NCBI RefSeq assembly: GCF_011398355.1
Contig: NZ_AP021889.1
Location: 1,922,001 to 1,986,000 of the forward strand
DNA from: Thiosulfatimonas sediminis
GTDB taxonomy: Bacteria; Pseudomonadota; Gammaproteobacteria; Thiomicrospirales; Thiomicrospiraceae
DNA: 64,000 bases
Direction: 5' to 3'
The notes beneath the pieces were generated by a model. The model was not told the origin of the DNA. It worked only from the letters and a program-made list of their open reading frames with translations, and did no database searches. Below are positions 53,251 to 62,464 of this stretch, in pieces. Position numbers and translations under genes: made by a program. Numbering within the stretch: position 1 is the stretch's first letter; each line of letters opens with the position of its first letter.

Positions 53251-54705
53251 ATGGACTTTATCAGCCTCTATCCGACTTGGTACGAACCCACTGTTGGCTC
53301 CGGATGGGTGGTTGCTTTGATTGCAACTTTCCACGTCCTCGCCTCGCACACGTCGGTTGGTGCCGCACTTTTATTTGCTTACCTGTCGCATAAAGCCTAT
53401 CGCGAAGACCGCGATGATCTTCTCGATTTCATCAAAAAGTACGGTCTATTCTTAATGGTATTTACCTATGTTGCCGGTTCGATTACCGGTCCTGGCATCT
53501 GGTACTCCACCACAGTCGCAAGCCCGAACGGCATCGGCGCACTGATTCACTCGTTTGTTTGGAAATGGGCAACCGAATGGGTCTTCTTCGTTATCGAGGT
53601 AGTCGGTGTTTATATGCTGGTATACCTAGTGGGTAAAGTCGATAAAAAAACCCATATGAAAATCTCGGTGATTTTCGGTATGGCGTCTCTGGCGACCATG
53701 GTGATTATCGTCGGTATCCTTTCATTCATGATGCTACCGGGTAAAGAACAGTGGTTTGCTGAAGGTGGTTACCTAAACGGTTTCTACGGTACCAATACCT
53801 TTATCCAAATGGGTATGCGTATGGCGTTTATGTTCACCATGACAGCGGTTGTCGGTGGGATTGTTATCGCGAGCATTAAAGACCCAGCGTTTAAAAAAGA
53901 GATGGCGCGTAAATTGGGCTGGCTGGGGATTATCTCAACCTTAACCGGTGCGGCGATGTTCCAGTGGTACTTAACTTCCGTACCGGATCAAGCACTGCTT
54001 GTTATGGAAAACCGTCTACCGGATTACTTCGGTCCGAGCGTGATGATTGTTCTGGCGGGGACTTTGGCGTACTTCATCATCACCATGCTACGTCCGCAAC
54101 TGGTCGTGCAAGGTTTTGCAGGCGCGATGACCGTTATCATTTTGGTTGCCGGTCTATGGCCTGAAGAAACCGCGCGCGAATCCATGCGTAAGCCTTATGT
54201 TGCCGGACAATACGTCTACTCGAACCAAGTCATCGGTCGCGATGTTCCGGGCATGGACATCAAATCACAACTACCGACCATCGAAAAAGTCGGTATTTTG
54301 AAAGCGCATCCATTTACTCCGGACCATCTGCGTGAAGTAAAACAAAGCAATATGATTCAAGCCGGTGAATTTATCGCCATGACTTATTGCTCGAACTGTC
54401 ACTCACCGAGTAAAACGGGGATCCGTCCGCTGCATCGCTATTTCCCGGAAGGCACTTCGCAAGAGCGTATGGCGCAATATGTTAAGGGGGTTCTAACCAC
54501 CGGTAACATCGCTTATATGCCGAAAATGCCGATGCTGGATTCGGAAGCCGAAGCCCTAGCGGCTTATCTAGTGATGAACAATGACGGTGGCGAGGCGGCA
54601 ACGTCTGCGGCAATTGATATGGAAATTGAACAACGTGAACGCGCTCTGGCCGAGCAAAAAGCCGCTGACAAAGTGGCCAGCGTTGAATTAATGGAGGGCA
54701 AATAA
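53251..54705 (+). CDS. Cytochrome bd-superfamily oxidase-like subunit I with C-terminal haem c
   Basis: 484 aa: eight or so membrane helices, then a periplasmic cytochrome c domain. The first helix has FHVLASH (His28 aligns with the high-spin haem ligand of CydA); Glu109 and Glu116 match the paired Glu of the proton path, though one residue closer. The segment FIQMGMRMAF has Gln where CydA has the low-spin haem His, and the classical GRQPW and quinol loop are missing. RESMRKPY (309-316) is kept in the partner protein. The C-terminal domain has CSNCH (380-384) and Met423 or Met426 as possible axial ligand. This fits the haem c-containing branch of the superfamily, which takes electrons from cytochrome c rather than quinol. 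Confidence 0.82.
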   Translation: MDFISLYPTWYEPTVGSGWVVALIATFHVLASHTSVGAALLFAYLSHKAYREDRDDLLDFIKKYGLFLMVFTYVAGSITGPGIWYSTTVASPNGIGALIHSFVWKWATEWVFFVIEVVGVYMLVYLVGKVDKKTHMKISVIFGMASLATMVIIVGILSFMMLPGKEQWFAEGGYLNGFYGTNTFIQMGMRMAFMFTMTAVVGGIVIASIKDPAFKKEMARKLGWLGIISTLTGAAMFQWYLTSVPDQALLVMENRLPDYFGPSVMIVLAGTLAYFIITMLRPQLVVQGFAGAMTVIILVAGLWPEETARESMRKPYVAGQYVYSNQVIGRDVPGMDIKSQLPTIEKVGILKAHPFTPDHLREVKQSNMIQAGEFIAMTYCSNCHSPSKTGIRPLHRYFPEGTSQERMAQYVKGVLTTGNIAYMPKMPMLDSEAEALAAYLVMNNDGGEAATSAAIDMEIEQRERALAEQKAADKVASVELMEGK

Positions 54706-55955
54706 TGGATGCTCAAAATGTCGCTCAAGTCACTGAGATGATGTATGCCCTGCGTAACCCTGCCGGGCTGCCAACCTACCCGATTATTTTCGTCGGGCTT
54801 AACGTGCTGACCTTTGCACTGCACATTCTATTCGTCCAGCTTTTGCTAGGAACGTCTTTAGTGGCTCTGTATGGCGCTTATACCAATAACCCGCTTTGGC
54901 GTCGTTTAGGTATGGCGATGATTGATGTGGCGAAAGTTTCGGTTTCGGTTGCCATCGTCGTTGGGGTCGCTCCGCTACTGTTCGTACAGGTGGTTTATGA
55001 CCCACACTGGTATACGTCCAACGTACTCTCTGCCGATTGGGTCATCGCCTTTATCTTTATTTTGATTTTGGCTTACTGGGCTATGTACTTGTATTACTTC
55101 CAAAACTACAAGCGCGAAGACAAAACTGCAGAGCCGAAATCGCGCTGGTCGCTGATTGTCAGCTTGGCGCTGATGCTATTGGTCGGTTTCATTATGCACA
55201 GCCTGACATCACAAATTCTGCACCCTGAAATGTGGAAAGAGTGGTACATGCAAAACGGCAAATTGGATTACAGTGGTGACACCTTACACGCATACAATTT
55301 CTGGCGTTATGCCTTCTTTATCTCAATGGCGATTCCGGTTGCCGGTGCAATGATGGTCACCTACCGTCGTTTCAAGATGGTGCGTGAAGATGCCGACATG
55401 CAATACCTAAACTTCGCGGCGGAAGTCGGCAAGAAATGGATTCTGGTTGGTTCGATTATCTCTACCGTACTATACGTTGCTTGGATGATGACCATTCAAG
55501 AAACCGCCGGCGATTTCGCGACTTCTTTCTGGGGCATTATCGGTGGTGTTGCCGTACTGGGTTACGCATTGTGGGCGAAGCTTCGTCTGAATGGTAAATC
55601 AGCAGATATGTGTAGCTATATGGCGTTACCTATGGCATTGGTTATCGGTTTGGTTGTGGCGACTTCTCGTGAAATCCTGCGTTACGATATCTTGAACGGT
55701 TTCTTCGGTTACGATTTCTTCGATTACAAAATCGTCATGGATTGGTACTCGACCGGCCTATTCTTCCTAACCTTCGCGATCGTTGGCGGCGTGGTACTGA
55801 GCTACTTCCTGACCATCGCATGGAAAGCCGGTCAAACCGTCGGCATTTACACCCCGGGGCCCGGCGTGCAAAAACTCGGAACCGTCGCTATTTGGGTGGT
55901 TGCCCTTTGGTTGGTGCAGTTCTTTGTCGTCGGTTTCTACGTATGGGCGCAGTAA
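54705..55955 (+). CDS. Cytochrome bd-superfamily second subunit, paralogue of subunit I
   Basis: 416 aa, about nine helices, no CxxCH. Its start (FVGLNVLTFALHILFVQLLLG) parallels subunit I, with His40 at the haem-ligand position and Gln45 where subunit I has a second His; SREILRYDIL (321-330) parallels the RESMRKPY motif. So both subunits derive from a CydA-like ancestor, as in CydAA'-type enzymes, rather than being a CydA/CydB pair. Start and upstream stop overlap (TAATG). Confidence 0.8.
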   Translation: MDAQNVAQVTEMMYALRNPAGLPTYPIIFVGLNVLTFALHILFVQLLLGTSLVALYGAYTNNPLWRRLGMAMIDVAKVSVSVAIVVGVAPLLFVQVVYDPHWYTSNVLSADWVIAFIFILILAYWAMYLYYFQNYKREDKTAEPKSRWSLIVSLALMLLVGFIMHSLTSQILHPEMWKEWYMQNGKLDYSGDTLHAYNFWRYAFFISMAIPVAGAMMVTYRRFKMVREDADMQYLNFAAEVGKKWILVGSIISTVLYVAWMMTIQETAGDFATSFWGIIGGVAVLGYALWAKLRLNGKSADMCSYMALPMALVIGLVVATSREILRYDILNGFFGYDFFDYKIVMDWYSTGLFFLTFAIVGGVVLSYFLTIAWKAGQTVGIYTPGPGVQKLGTVAIWVVALWLVQFFVVGFYVWAQ

Positions 55956-55966
55956 AGGAGTACCGC

Positions 55967-56353
55967 ATGAAAAAAACATTATTAGTTAGCTTAATCTCTG
56001 CTTCCGCCCTTTTCGGCATGAACGCAGCCAATGCCTCAGGTGCCCTGATTCCGGCAGACGAGTTTGCCAAAGACCCTGCGATTCCGGGCAAAATGCTCGG
56101 CGATAACTGCTCGGCTTGTCACGGAACCCTTGGACGTTTTTACGACGAATCCATGCCGCCACTAGCCGGTATTCCGCGTGATGTATTTATTAAACTGATG
56201 CAGGATTTCAAAAACGAAGTTCGCCCATCTATCGTGATGAACCACGTTGCTAAAGTATTTACCGATGCGGAGATTGAGCGCATGGCCGATTACTTCGCCG
56301 CGCAAGCGGATAAGCCGTGGAAAGATGAAAATGTCCTACAAGGAGCCCAGTAA
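55967..56353 (+). CDS. Periplasmic monohaem cytochrome c
   Basis: 128 aa, signal peptide ending near NASG, one haem site CSACH (48-52) followed by a class I-like fold (MPPLAGIPRDVFIKLMQDFKNEVR, FTDAEIERMADYFAAQ). AAAGGAG precedes the ATG; an upstream open frame to 55742 lies inside the previous gene and is rejected. Located between the oxidase-like subunits and fccB, it is the likely electron shuttle between them (inference). Stop overlaps the fccB start. Confidence 0.87.
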   Translation: MKKTLLVSLISASALFGMNAANASGALIPADEFAKDPAIPGKMLGDNCSACHGTLGRFYDESMPPLAGIPRDVFIKLMQDFKNEVRPSIVMNHVAKVFTDAEIERMADYFAAQADKPWKDENVLQGAQ

Positions 56354-57651
56354 TGAATAACCTATCACGCCGTGAATTAATGAAGCGTTTTGGTGCCGCT
56401 GGTCTGAGCATGGGACTGTTCGGCGCCTCAAAAGAAGCTTGGTCGAAAACCGCACCGCACGTGGTCATCGTCGGTGGCGGTATCGGTGGAGTGTCTGCCG
56501 CTAAGTATCTACGTATCTTAGATAAGAACGTCAAAATCACCATTATCGAGCCGAATTTGGAATACGTTTTCTGTCCGGGTTCCAATGAAGTCCTGAACGA
56601 TTTTGTCTCGATCGAAGATTTGACCGTGAATTATGAAAACATCAAGTCACGCTATGCCGTCAATATCGTCACCGATTTGGCGACCGATATCGACTACAGC
56701 GGTAAGCGCGTCAAAACCAAAGCAAACGGCTACATCCACTACGACAAGTTGATTGTTGCACCGGGGCCTGACTACAAGTTCGGCGACATCGAGGGCTACT
56801 CAAAAGAGTTGGCGCAAGGCGATTTCCCGCACGCTTGGAAAGCCGGTCCACAGACATTGAAGCTACGCGAACAGATTCACAATATGCCCAAAGGTGGTGT
56901 AGTGGCCATTTCGTCGCCGCCAATGCCATACCGCTGCCCGCCGGCACCTTATGAGCGTGCCAGCTTCATTGCCGAATGGTTATCCCACCACAACCCAACC
57001 GCAAAAGTGTTGATTCTGGATTCGAAAAACAGCTTTACCTTCCGAACGCATTACATCGACTACTGGACCAAAAAGCGCGGTTTCGGCACCAAAGACGCGA
57101 TGATCGAATGGGTTCCTGCGGAAAAAGGCGGACGTGTCACACAATTAGACGCGGCCAATAAAACTTTAGTCACCGCGGACGGCGAACGCATTCAAGCGGA
57201 TGTGATCAATATCATCCCCGCACATACGGCTGCGAAATTTACTCATGACACTGGATTGTCTCAAGGAAACGAATGGGTACCGATTGATCCGATGGATTAT
57301 CGCTCGCGCGTCGATCAAGACGTCTACGTTGTCGGCGATGCGACCGAATCCAGCCCGATGGTAAAAACCGGCTATCTGGCCTCTAACCACTCAAAAGCGG
57401 TGGCGCAATCCATCGTTAATTCGTTTGTCGGCAAACCGCCGGTGCAACCCTTATACACCAATAATTGTGTTGCTCTGGCAGGCGAAGATTACGGTATGAC
57501 CATTACCGACACCTTCCGCGTACAGAACGGCAAAATCGTCAAGCAGTACGGTCACCAGTCAACCGAACTTGATAATGATGCATTGCATCACATCCGAGCG
57601 TCGCTGGCGATGAACTGGCAGCGCGCTTTCCGCCGCGACATTTTTGAATAA
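56353..57651 (+). CDS. fccB: Flavocytochrome c sulfide dehydrogenase, flavoprotein subunit
   Basis: 432 aa; oxidises sulfide to sulfur/polysulfide in the periplasm. A Tat signal (SRRELMKRFGAAGLSMGL) is followed by an FAD-binding VVIVGGGIGGVSAAKYL. Cys74 in FCPGSNEVL aligns with the cysteine that binds FAD covalently, and Cys195 (YRCPPAPYERAS) with Cys372 (TNNCVALAG) match the redox-active pair. YVVGDATES is the second FAD motif. The neighbouring dihaem subunit follows 19 bp later. Confidence 0.92.
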   Translation: MNNLSRRELMKRFGAAGLSMGLFGASKEAWSKTAPHVVIVGGGIGGVSAAKYLRILDKNVKITIIEPNLEYVFCPGSNEVLNDFVSIEDLTVNYENIKSRYAVNIVTDLATDIDYSGKRVKTKANGYIHYDKLIVAPGPDYKFGDIEGYSKELAQGDFPHAWKAGPQTLKLREQIHNMPKGGVVAISSPPMPYRCPPAPYERASFIAEWLSHHNPTAKVLILDSKNSFTFRTHYIDYWTKKRGFGTKDAMIEWVPAEKGGRVTQLDAANKTLVTADGERIQADVINIIPAHTAAKFTHDTGLSQGNEWVPIDPMDYRSRVDQDVYVVGDATESSPMVKTGYLASNHSKAVAQSIVNSFVGKPPVQPLYTNNCVALAGEDYGMTITDTFRVQNGKIVKQYGHQSTELDNDALHHIRASLAMNWQRAFRRDIFE

Positions 57652-57670
57652 TTAAGACCGGAGACGATTG

Positions 57671-58384
57671 ATGAAATTAACGAAATTACTTATCGCGACT
57701 GGCTTAAGCGTCTTAAGCGCGAACAGCGTCATGGCGAGCAACGTGCCGCATGCCGAGCCTTGGACGGCCAAAGAGTGGCTAGAAACCAAAGCCGCTATGC
57801 CGCAAGGCGATATTGACAAAGGGAAACTACTCGCTCAGGAAGGTTACTGCTACAGCTGTCATGGTGTCGGCGGTAACAACCCGACACAATCAACCCCGAG
57901 CCTCGCCGGACAAAATGCGACCTACACCTATAAGATGTTACTCGACTACAAGTCCGGGCGTTTTTATGTCGACCATAAATCGCACGTTATGGTAAATGTC
58001 ATGCAGTATTACAACGAGCAGCAGATGGCCGATATGGCCGCCTATTTCGCCGCACAACCGCTGCCTTATGCCGAATATGTCGAGAAAGATGTCGACGTCG
58101 ATCCGGCAATTGTGCGTTTGGTTGCCAAGGGCGACACCTCGCGCATGATTGTGCCTTGCGCCTCTTGTCACGGTGCCCACGGTGAAGGCGGCATGAACGA
58201 GACTCCGGCGCTGACCGGCCTCAGCCCACGCATGTTTATTCGTCAAATGCAGAAATACAAGGACGGTGAACGCCATAACGATGTGAATGCCGGCATGGCG
58301 CAATTCACTAAGGAGCTAACCGATGATGAGATTAAAGCGCTTGCCGATTACTATGCGCAGCTCAAACCAAGAGGAGTGAAATAA
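57671..58384 (+). CDS. fccA: Flavocytochrome c sulfide dehydrogenase, dihaem cytochrome subunit
   Basis: 237 aa, signal peptide ending near VMAS. Two haem c sites, CYSCH (60-64) and CASCH (163-167), in two related class I domains (QMADMAAYFAAQP and EIKALADYYAQLKP end each). It takes electrons from FccB. The ATG at 57671 has GGAG upstream; a TTG three bases earlier is less likely. Order fccB-fccA is the reverse of Allochromatium. Stop overlaps the next start. Confidence 0.9.
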   Translation: MKLTKLLIATGLSVLSANSVMASNVPHAEPWTAKEWLETKAAMPQGDIDKGKLLAQEGYCYSCHGVGGNNPTQSTPSLAGQNATYTYKMLLDYKSGRFYVDHKSHVMVNVMQYYNEQQMADMAAYFAAQPLPYAEYVEKDVDVDPAIVRLVAKGDTSRMIVPCASCHGAHGEGGMNETPALTGLSPRMFIRQMQKYKDGERHNDVNAGMAQFTKELTDDEIKALADYYAQLKPRGVK

Positions 58385-58479
58385 TGAACGGTAAACAAGC
58401 AATTCTTTGGGGACTGATTCTCACATTTGGTTCAATTGCCATCATGTGGTTACTCAGCATGGTTACCGTGGTCAGCTAA
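58384..58479 (+). CDS. 31-residue single-helix membrane peptide, CydX-like by position
   Basis: The ATG overlaps the fccA stop (TAATG), and the 31-residue product is almost entirely one helix: MNGKQAILWGLILTFGSIAI, then MWLLSMVTVVS. Canonical bd oxidases need a single-helix small subunit (CydX/CydH) of this size, so this may be the equivalent for the bd-like complex encoded upstream. Sequence similarity to CydX is not evident. Confidence 0.7.
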   Translation: MNGKQAILWGLILTFGSIAIMWLLSMVTVVS

Positions 58480-58628
58480 CTTGGTTAGACGACCGTCAAA
58501 ACATTAAAGAGCAGATTCTCGTTTTGCTTCGACATTCATCGCCAAAGCGATGAAGCAAAAGCCCAACATCGAATCTGCACTGTGACACGCCTCTCCCAAA
58601 AAACTTGGAAAAAGTGAACAGAAAGCCT

Positions 58629-58652
58629 CAATAGCGAAACTATTGGTTTTTT
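58629..58652 (+). terminator. Rho-independent terminator of the sulfide oxidation operon
   Basis: CAATAG / CTATTG with a CGAAA loop, followed by GGTTTTTT, 150 bp after the last gene of the operon. Confidence 0.7.
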
Positions 58653-58666
58653 GCCAAATCCCAGAC

Positions 58667-58690
58667 AAAAAAAAGCGCACCAAGGTGCGC
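58667..58690 (-). terminator. Rho-independent terminator for the minus-strand gene at 58777
   Basis: GCGCACC / GGTGCGC with a 2-nt loop; eight T residues follow on the minus strand. Confidence 0.85.
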
Positions 58691-58776
58691 AACAAGAGGC
58701 TACTACTAAAAACTGTTTAAGTTCAACCCATTAAAAATTCGATTGGAATTTGTCCAAACAACATCACCAAACACCC

Positions 58777-59190
58777 TTACGAATGCGGATTAAACCTTTT
58801 TAACTCAAATACACCCTGAGTGGCTTCAATCTCATCAAAATGATTGTTTCGCCACACCATCAACATCCAACTCAAGATGACAAAAACAGCGGCAAGATAC
58901 ATAAAAAACATAATTGCTTGACTACTTAAACCGCTGATGCTCGATAAATAAAACGGCACTATCATCATTAATAAACTGCTAAAACTGATAAAAACCTTAA
59001 AAGGCGCACTACCTTCAATCAAAATTCCGGTATAAGTCATAGCAATAACCGCAACCATCATGCAAATCGGCACTAATTGAATAAAGTGTGCTAAAACGTC
59101 TTTCGGCAAGCTGCTTCCCATCACAAGATAGAACAAAAAACTGATGCCAATCAGGAGGCTTCCAAATGAAATTCGACAAGGCTGCATCAT
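58777..59190 (-). CDS. Small four-helix membrane protein
   Basis: 137 aa with four hydrophobic helices (about residues 8-25, 38-55, 65-85, 92-112) and a short charged C-terminus. No family is recognised. It is monocistronic, convergent to the sulfide oxidation operon and has a strong terminator. Confidence 0.6.
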   Translation of the reverse strand: MMQPCRISFGSLLIGISFLFYLVMGSSLPKDVLAHFIQLVPICMMVAVIAMTYTGILIEGSAPFKVFISFSSLLMMIVPFYLSSISGLSSQAIMFFMYLAAVFVILSWMLMVWRNNHFDEIEATQGVFELKRFNPHS

Positions 59191-59732
59191 ATACTCTCCA
59201 ACACCTCAAACCATTCGCCATAAATGGTAAGTATTTATACCCAGTATACTCCAATTCATAATTAAGTAAATATACTAAATTAAATAGAAACAACACTTAT
59301 CCGTAAATTCCACACAATAAAGCACTAAATGCAATTAATTTACTGCGCTTATGCAATAAAAAAGCGGCGTTAAAAACCTGAACTAATTACGAAAGTTAAG
59401 AGCGGACAGAATATCCGTCACGGTGGAGATGTGACGCAGCAAAATCGTATTCGGCGTGACAGCAGGATTGATTACAGTGATTGCCACTTCTATACGCGAA
59501 AGGCCACTCATATCTGCGGAGGAACAGAACCACTCCAAATGGTTTCAGGCTCAGAAGAATTTGCGCCTTACAATCCCGCACTGAAATCAACAAGAACTTG
59601 TTCTGTGTCTTCCTAAAATATAGGGCAATCCTTAAATGTCTTAGCGGATTTTCACATCCTCGAAATAACTAAAAAATGGCCCTGCAGGATGCCGAACAAT
59701 TTTTTACTGCGCTGTAGGACGCTTTGATAGGT
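59191..59732. other. Region without a supportable gene
   Basis: 542 bp. The first 180 bp are AT-rich and hold the promoter area of the minus-strand membrane protein. Positions 59390-59620 are more GC-rich and have short frames on both strands, with interrupted protein-like text on the plus strand (IVFGVTAGLITVIATSIRE and following), which may be a decayed gene. No RNA element consensus fitted. Confidence 0.35.
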
Positions 59733-60788
59733 TTAAATTTGTGGGATATCTTTACCTTGATAAGCTTGATTTTGCATATCTTGCAACTGGTCAGAGAAAT
59801 GCTCTACACGTTCTTCAGCAAGGTCGGTACGAATAAAGTGCGCGATATGAAACAAGGCTTCACCCTCATTCACTAACGGCATCACCATCTGGCCTATTAC
59901 AATTCCGCTGCAGGGCGCAAACACATGAAATTCATCTTCGCCAAACGGATCGGAAACCACGCCAAGCAAGGTTTTATCTTTTTGCACGCGTGCGCCATCT
60001 TTGACTAAAGAGCGAAAAATCCCCCCTTGCGGCGCGCGTACCCAATGACTATTTTTTGCAATAATCGGTTTAGGGCGCGCCGCAACACGGCGCCCTTCCG
60101 GCAGCATTTGCAAATGGCGCATAACGTGCAAAATGCCATTTACGCCGGCGCGAATCGATGCTTCATCAAAACGCAAGGCTTCGCCCGCTTCATACAACAA
60201 CACCGGAATTTTGCGCTTTACTGCGGCGGCACGCAATGACCCTTTACGCAACGCAGAATCCATAATTATCGGCGAGCCGAACGCTTGAGCCATCGCCAGT
60301 GTCTCAGGGTCTTTCAAGTTGGCGCGAATCTGCGGCAAATTAGTACGGTTGATCGCACCTGTGTGCAAATCAATGCCATGCGTACAGCGATCAATGATTT
60401 CGGTCAAAAAAAGATGCGCCATACGACCTGCTAAAGAGCCTTCCGGCGAACCGGGAAAAGAGCGGTTTAAATCACGGCGGTCTGGCAGATAGCGGCTTTG
60501 GTTAATCAGGCCAAACAAATTAACAATCGGCACGACAATTAAGGTGCCACGAATGCGCTCAATCGTTTTAATTTTTAACAAACGTCGAATAATTTCCACG
60601 CCGTTTAACTCATCACCATGAATCGCCGCACTGACAAACAAAATTGGCCCCGCACGCTTGCCATGGACCACTTGCACAGGCATATTCAATTTTGAATGGG
60701 TATACAAACGCCCTACTTCCAAACTCACCGTTTTACGTTCGCCCGGCGCAATCGAGACGCCACCAATGGTAATCGACTTTTGCTTCAT
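59733..60788 (-). CDS. Succinylglutamate desuccinylase/aspartoacylase family zinc hydrolase
   Basis: 351 aa. M14-like zinc motif SAAIHGDELNGVEIIRRLL (His and Glu ligands), the Arg-containing LNRSFPGSPEGSLAGRMAHLF and the third ligand region IDLHTGAINRTNLPQIRANL. The C-terminal barrel-like part (GIFRSLVKDGARVQKDKTLLGVV) is typical. Genes of this family regularly follow rimK, as here (12 bp gap), suggesting work on a RimK product; the substrate is not known. Confidence 0.88.
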   Translation of the reverse strand: MKQKSITIGGVSIAPGERKTVSLEVGRLYTHSKLNMPVQVVHGKRAGPILFVSAAIHGDELNGVEIIRRLLKIKTIERIRGTLIVVPIVNLFGLINQSRYLPDRRDLNRSFPGSPEGSLAGRMAHLFLTEIIDRCTHGIDLHTGAINRTNLPQIRANLKDPETLAMAQAFGSPIIMDSALRKGSLRAAAVKRKIPVLLYEAGEALRFDEASIRAGVNGILHVMRHLQMLPEGRRVAARPKPIIAKNSHWVRAPQGGIFRSLVKDGARVQKDKTLLGVVSDPFGEDEFHVFAPCSGIVIGQMVMPLVNEGEALFHIAHFIRTDLAEERVEHFSDQLQDMQNQAYQGKDIPQI

Positions 60789-60800
60789 GCGATTTGGCTC

Positions 60801-61706
60801 TCACCCCTTACCACGCGTCCGCGTATTGTGCGGACGAGCATTCTTCTCAATAAATTCAATAATCGCCGCCGCGATATTTTTGCCAGTAGCTTTTTCAATC
60901 CCTTCAATGCCCGGTGAAGAGTTAACTTCCATCACCACTGGCCCGTGGTTGGAGCGCAACAAATCCACACCACAGACATTCAATCCCATCACACGCGCCG
61001 CTTGCACTGCGGTAGCACGCTCTGCTGGGGTGATTTTAATCAAGCTCGCACTGCCACCTTGATGCAAATTAGAACGAAACTCCCCGTCTTTGGCTTGGCG
61101 CTTCATCGACGCGACGACTTTACCGTCAATCACAAAACAACGAATATCCGCACCTTTTGCCTCGGCAATAAATTCCTGTACCAGAATATTGGCTTTTAAA
61201 CCGTTAAACGCTTGAATCACCGACTCAGCCGCTGAATGCGTTTCAGCCAATACCACGCCAACGCCCTGCGTGCCTTCCAGCAACTTGATAACCACAGGCG
61301 CACCGCCAACTGTCTTTAATAAGTCATTCACATCATCTGGGGAATGTGCAAATCCCGTCACAGGCAAACCAACGCCTTTACGCGACAACAATTGCAAACT
61401 GCGCAACTTATCACGCGAGCGAGAAATCGCCACAGACTCATTTAATGGATAAGTCCCCATCATTTCAAACTGGCGCAATACCGCCGTGCCGTAAAAAGTA
61501 ATCGAAGCACCAATACGCGGAATAATCGCATCAAACTCTTTTAACACCCGACCTTTGTAATGCACTTCTGGTTTATTTGCGGAAATGTTCATATAACATC
61601 GCAACGCATCAATGACCTCAACCTGATGGCCGCGTTCTTCTGCCGCCTGAATAAGACGCTGCGTGGAATAAAGGTTCGCATCGCGAGATAAGATTGCAAT
61701 ATTCAT
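60801..61706 (-). CDS. rimK: RimK family alpha-L-glutamate ligase
   Basis: 301-aa ATP-grasp ligase that adds glutamates to the C-terminus of ribosomal protein S6. Central ATP-grasp elements: [49 protein letters not shown] and [19 protein letters not shown]-terminal [19 protein letters not shown] is typical of RimK. Length matches E. coli (300 aa). Confidence 0.94.
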   Translation of the reverse strand: MNIAILSRDANLYSTQRLIQAAEERGHQVEVIDALRCYMNISANKPEVHYKGRVLKEFDAIIPRIGASITFYGTAVLRQFEMMGTYPLNESVAISRSRDKLRSLQLLSRKGVGLPVTGFAHSPDDVNDLLKTVGGAPVVIKLLEGTQGVGVVLAETHSAAESVIQAFNGLKANILVQEFIAEAKGADIRCFVIDGKVVASMKRQAKDGEFRSNLHQGGSASLIKITPAERATAVQAARVMGLNVCGVDLLRSNHGPVVMEVNSSPGIEGIEKATGKNIAAAIIEFIEKNARPHNTRTRGKG

Positions 61707-61972
61707 GTTGATTCTCTAAGTAAAAGGTCACTAAAGGTCATAATAAACCGCTAAAAAAGCGATTAACTCAATGGTATATTTGAATATTCCCCAAAACATA
61801 AACGCCAAGAACGGCGACCAGGGACAGAACGGATATTCAGGGTAAAAACAGAGTTGAATTTTGGATACAAAGCAGCCAAAAAGCAATCATTATTTATATG
61901 CTAAAGATTCAAAACCGTGACAGAGTCGTAGAAGACGTCCAAATAGCGTCAAGCACCGCAGCTTTGCAAAAT

Positions 61973-62254
61973 TTAATTCAAATTTTGATTCAGAAAGGTA
62001 TTCCATTCCTGCACGGCATTGGTCGCCGCTTGATGATGCCGCTCCATCGCCCGCTCATGCTCTTCAATAAAAAGATTCATGCACTTTTTATAGTCAATAA
62101 AGTGCTTGTTAAATTCGGCAAATTCAGCGAAGTTTTGATAAGACGCCGGCTTGACCGGTTTTTGACAGCCGTGCGCAATAGCCGCCTCATCAGCAGCGTA
62201 TACCAAAAAAGGAACTTGTAAGACTAAAACCGGAATCCAAAAGACTAATTTCAC
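61973..62254 (-). CDS. Small periplasmic hypothetical protein
   Basis: 93 aa. Signal peptide ends near VYAA; the mature part is helical and charged with two Cys residues (AHGCQKP, YKKCMNLF) that could pair. No family recognised. It stands alone between rimK and tRNA-Leu. Confidence 0.6.
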   Translation of the reverse strand: MKLVFWIPVLVLQVPFLVYAADEAAIAHGCQKPVKPASYQNFAEFAEFNKHFIDYKKCMNLFIEEHERAMERHHQAATNAVQEWNTFLNQNLN

Positions 62255-62424
62255 TAATGCGACTCATCTGTAAAATTTTAACATAATAGAAAATCATAAA
62301 GCGCATCAAACAAAAAAACAATGTAAATATTGTTTACACTTTGCCGTTAAAAGCGCTCTATCAAACCACCTAATAGAGGAGTCAATCAGCCGTAAAAACA
62401 TTTTGATTTTTTTCCATTTGCCTA

Positions 62425-62452
62425 TTGACGCCGGCAGAGAAATCACTAAAAT
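62425..62452 (+). promoter_or_regulatory. tRNA-Leu promoter
   Basis: TTGACG (62425-62430), 16 bp, TAAAAT (62447-62452), ending 12 bp before the tRNA gene. Confidence 0.7.
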
Positions 62453-62464
62453 TCAGCCCATAAT

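Noticed and set aside
55742-55966. 75-codon extension upstream of the monohaem cytochrome c
   Set aside because: It lies within the preceding oxidase subunit gene in another frame and would bury the signal peptide.
59390-59620. Possible riboswitch (glycine or cobalamin-like)
   Set aside because: Short strings such as GCCACTC and TCAGGC are present but the ordered core elements and pairings of these classes are not. Possibly a decayed gene.
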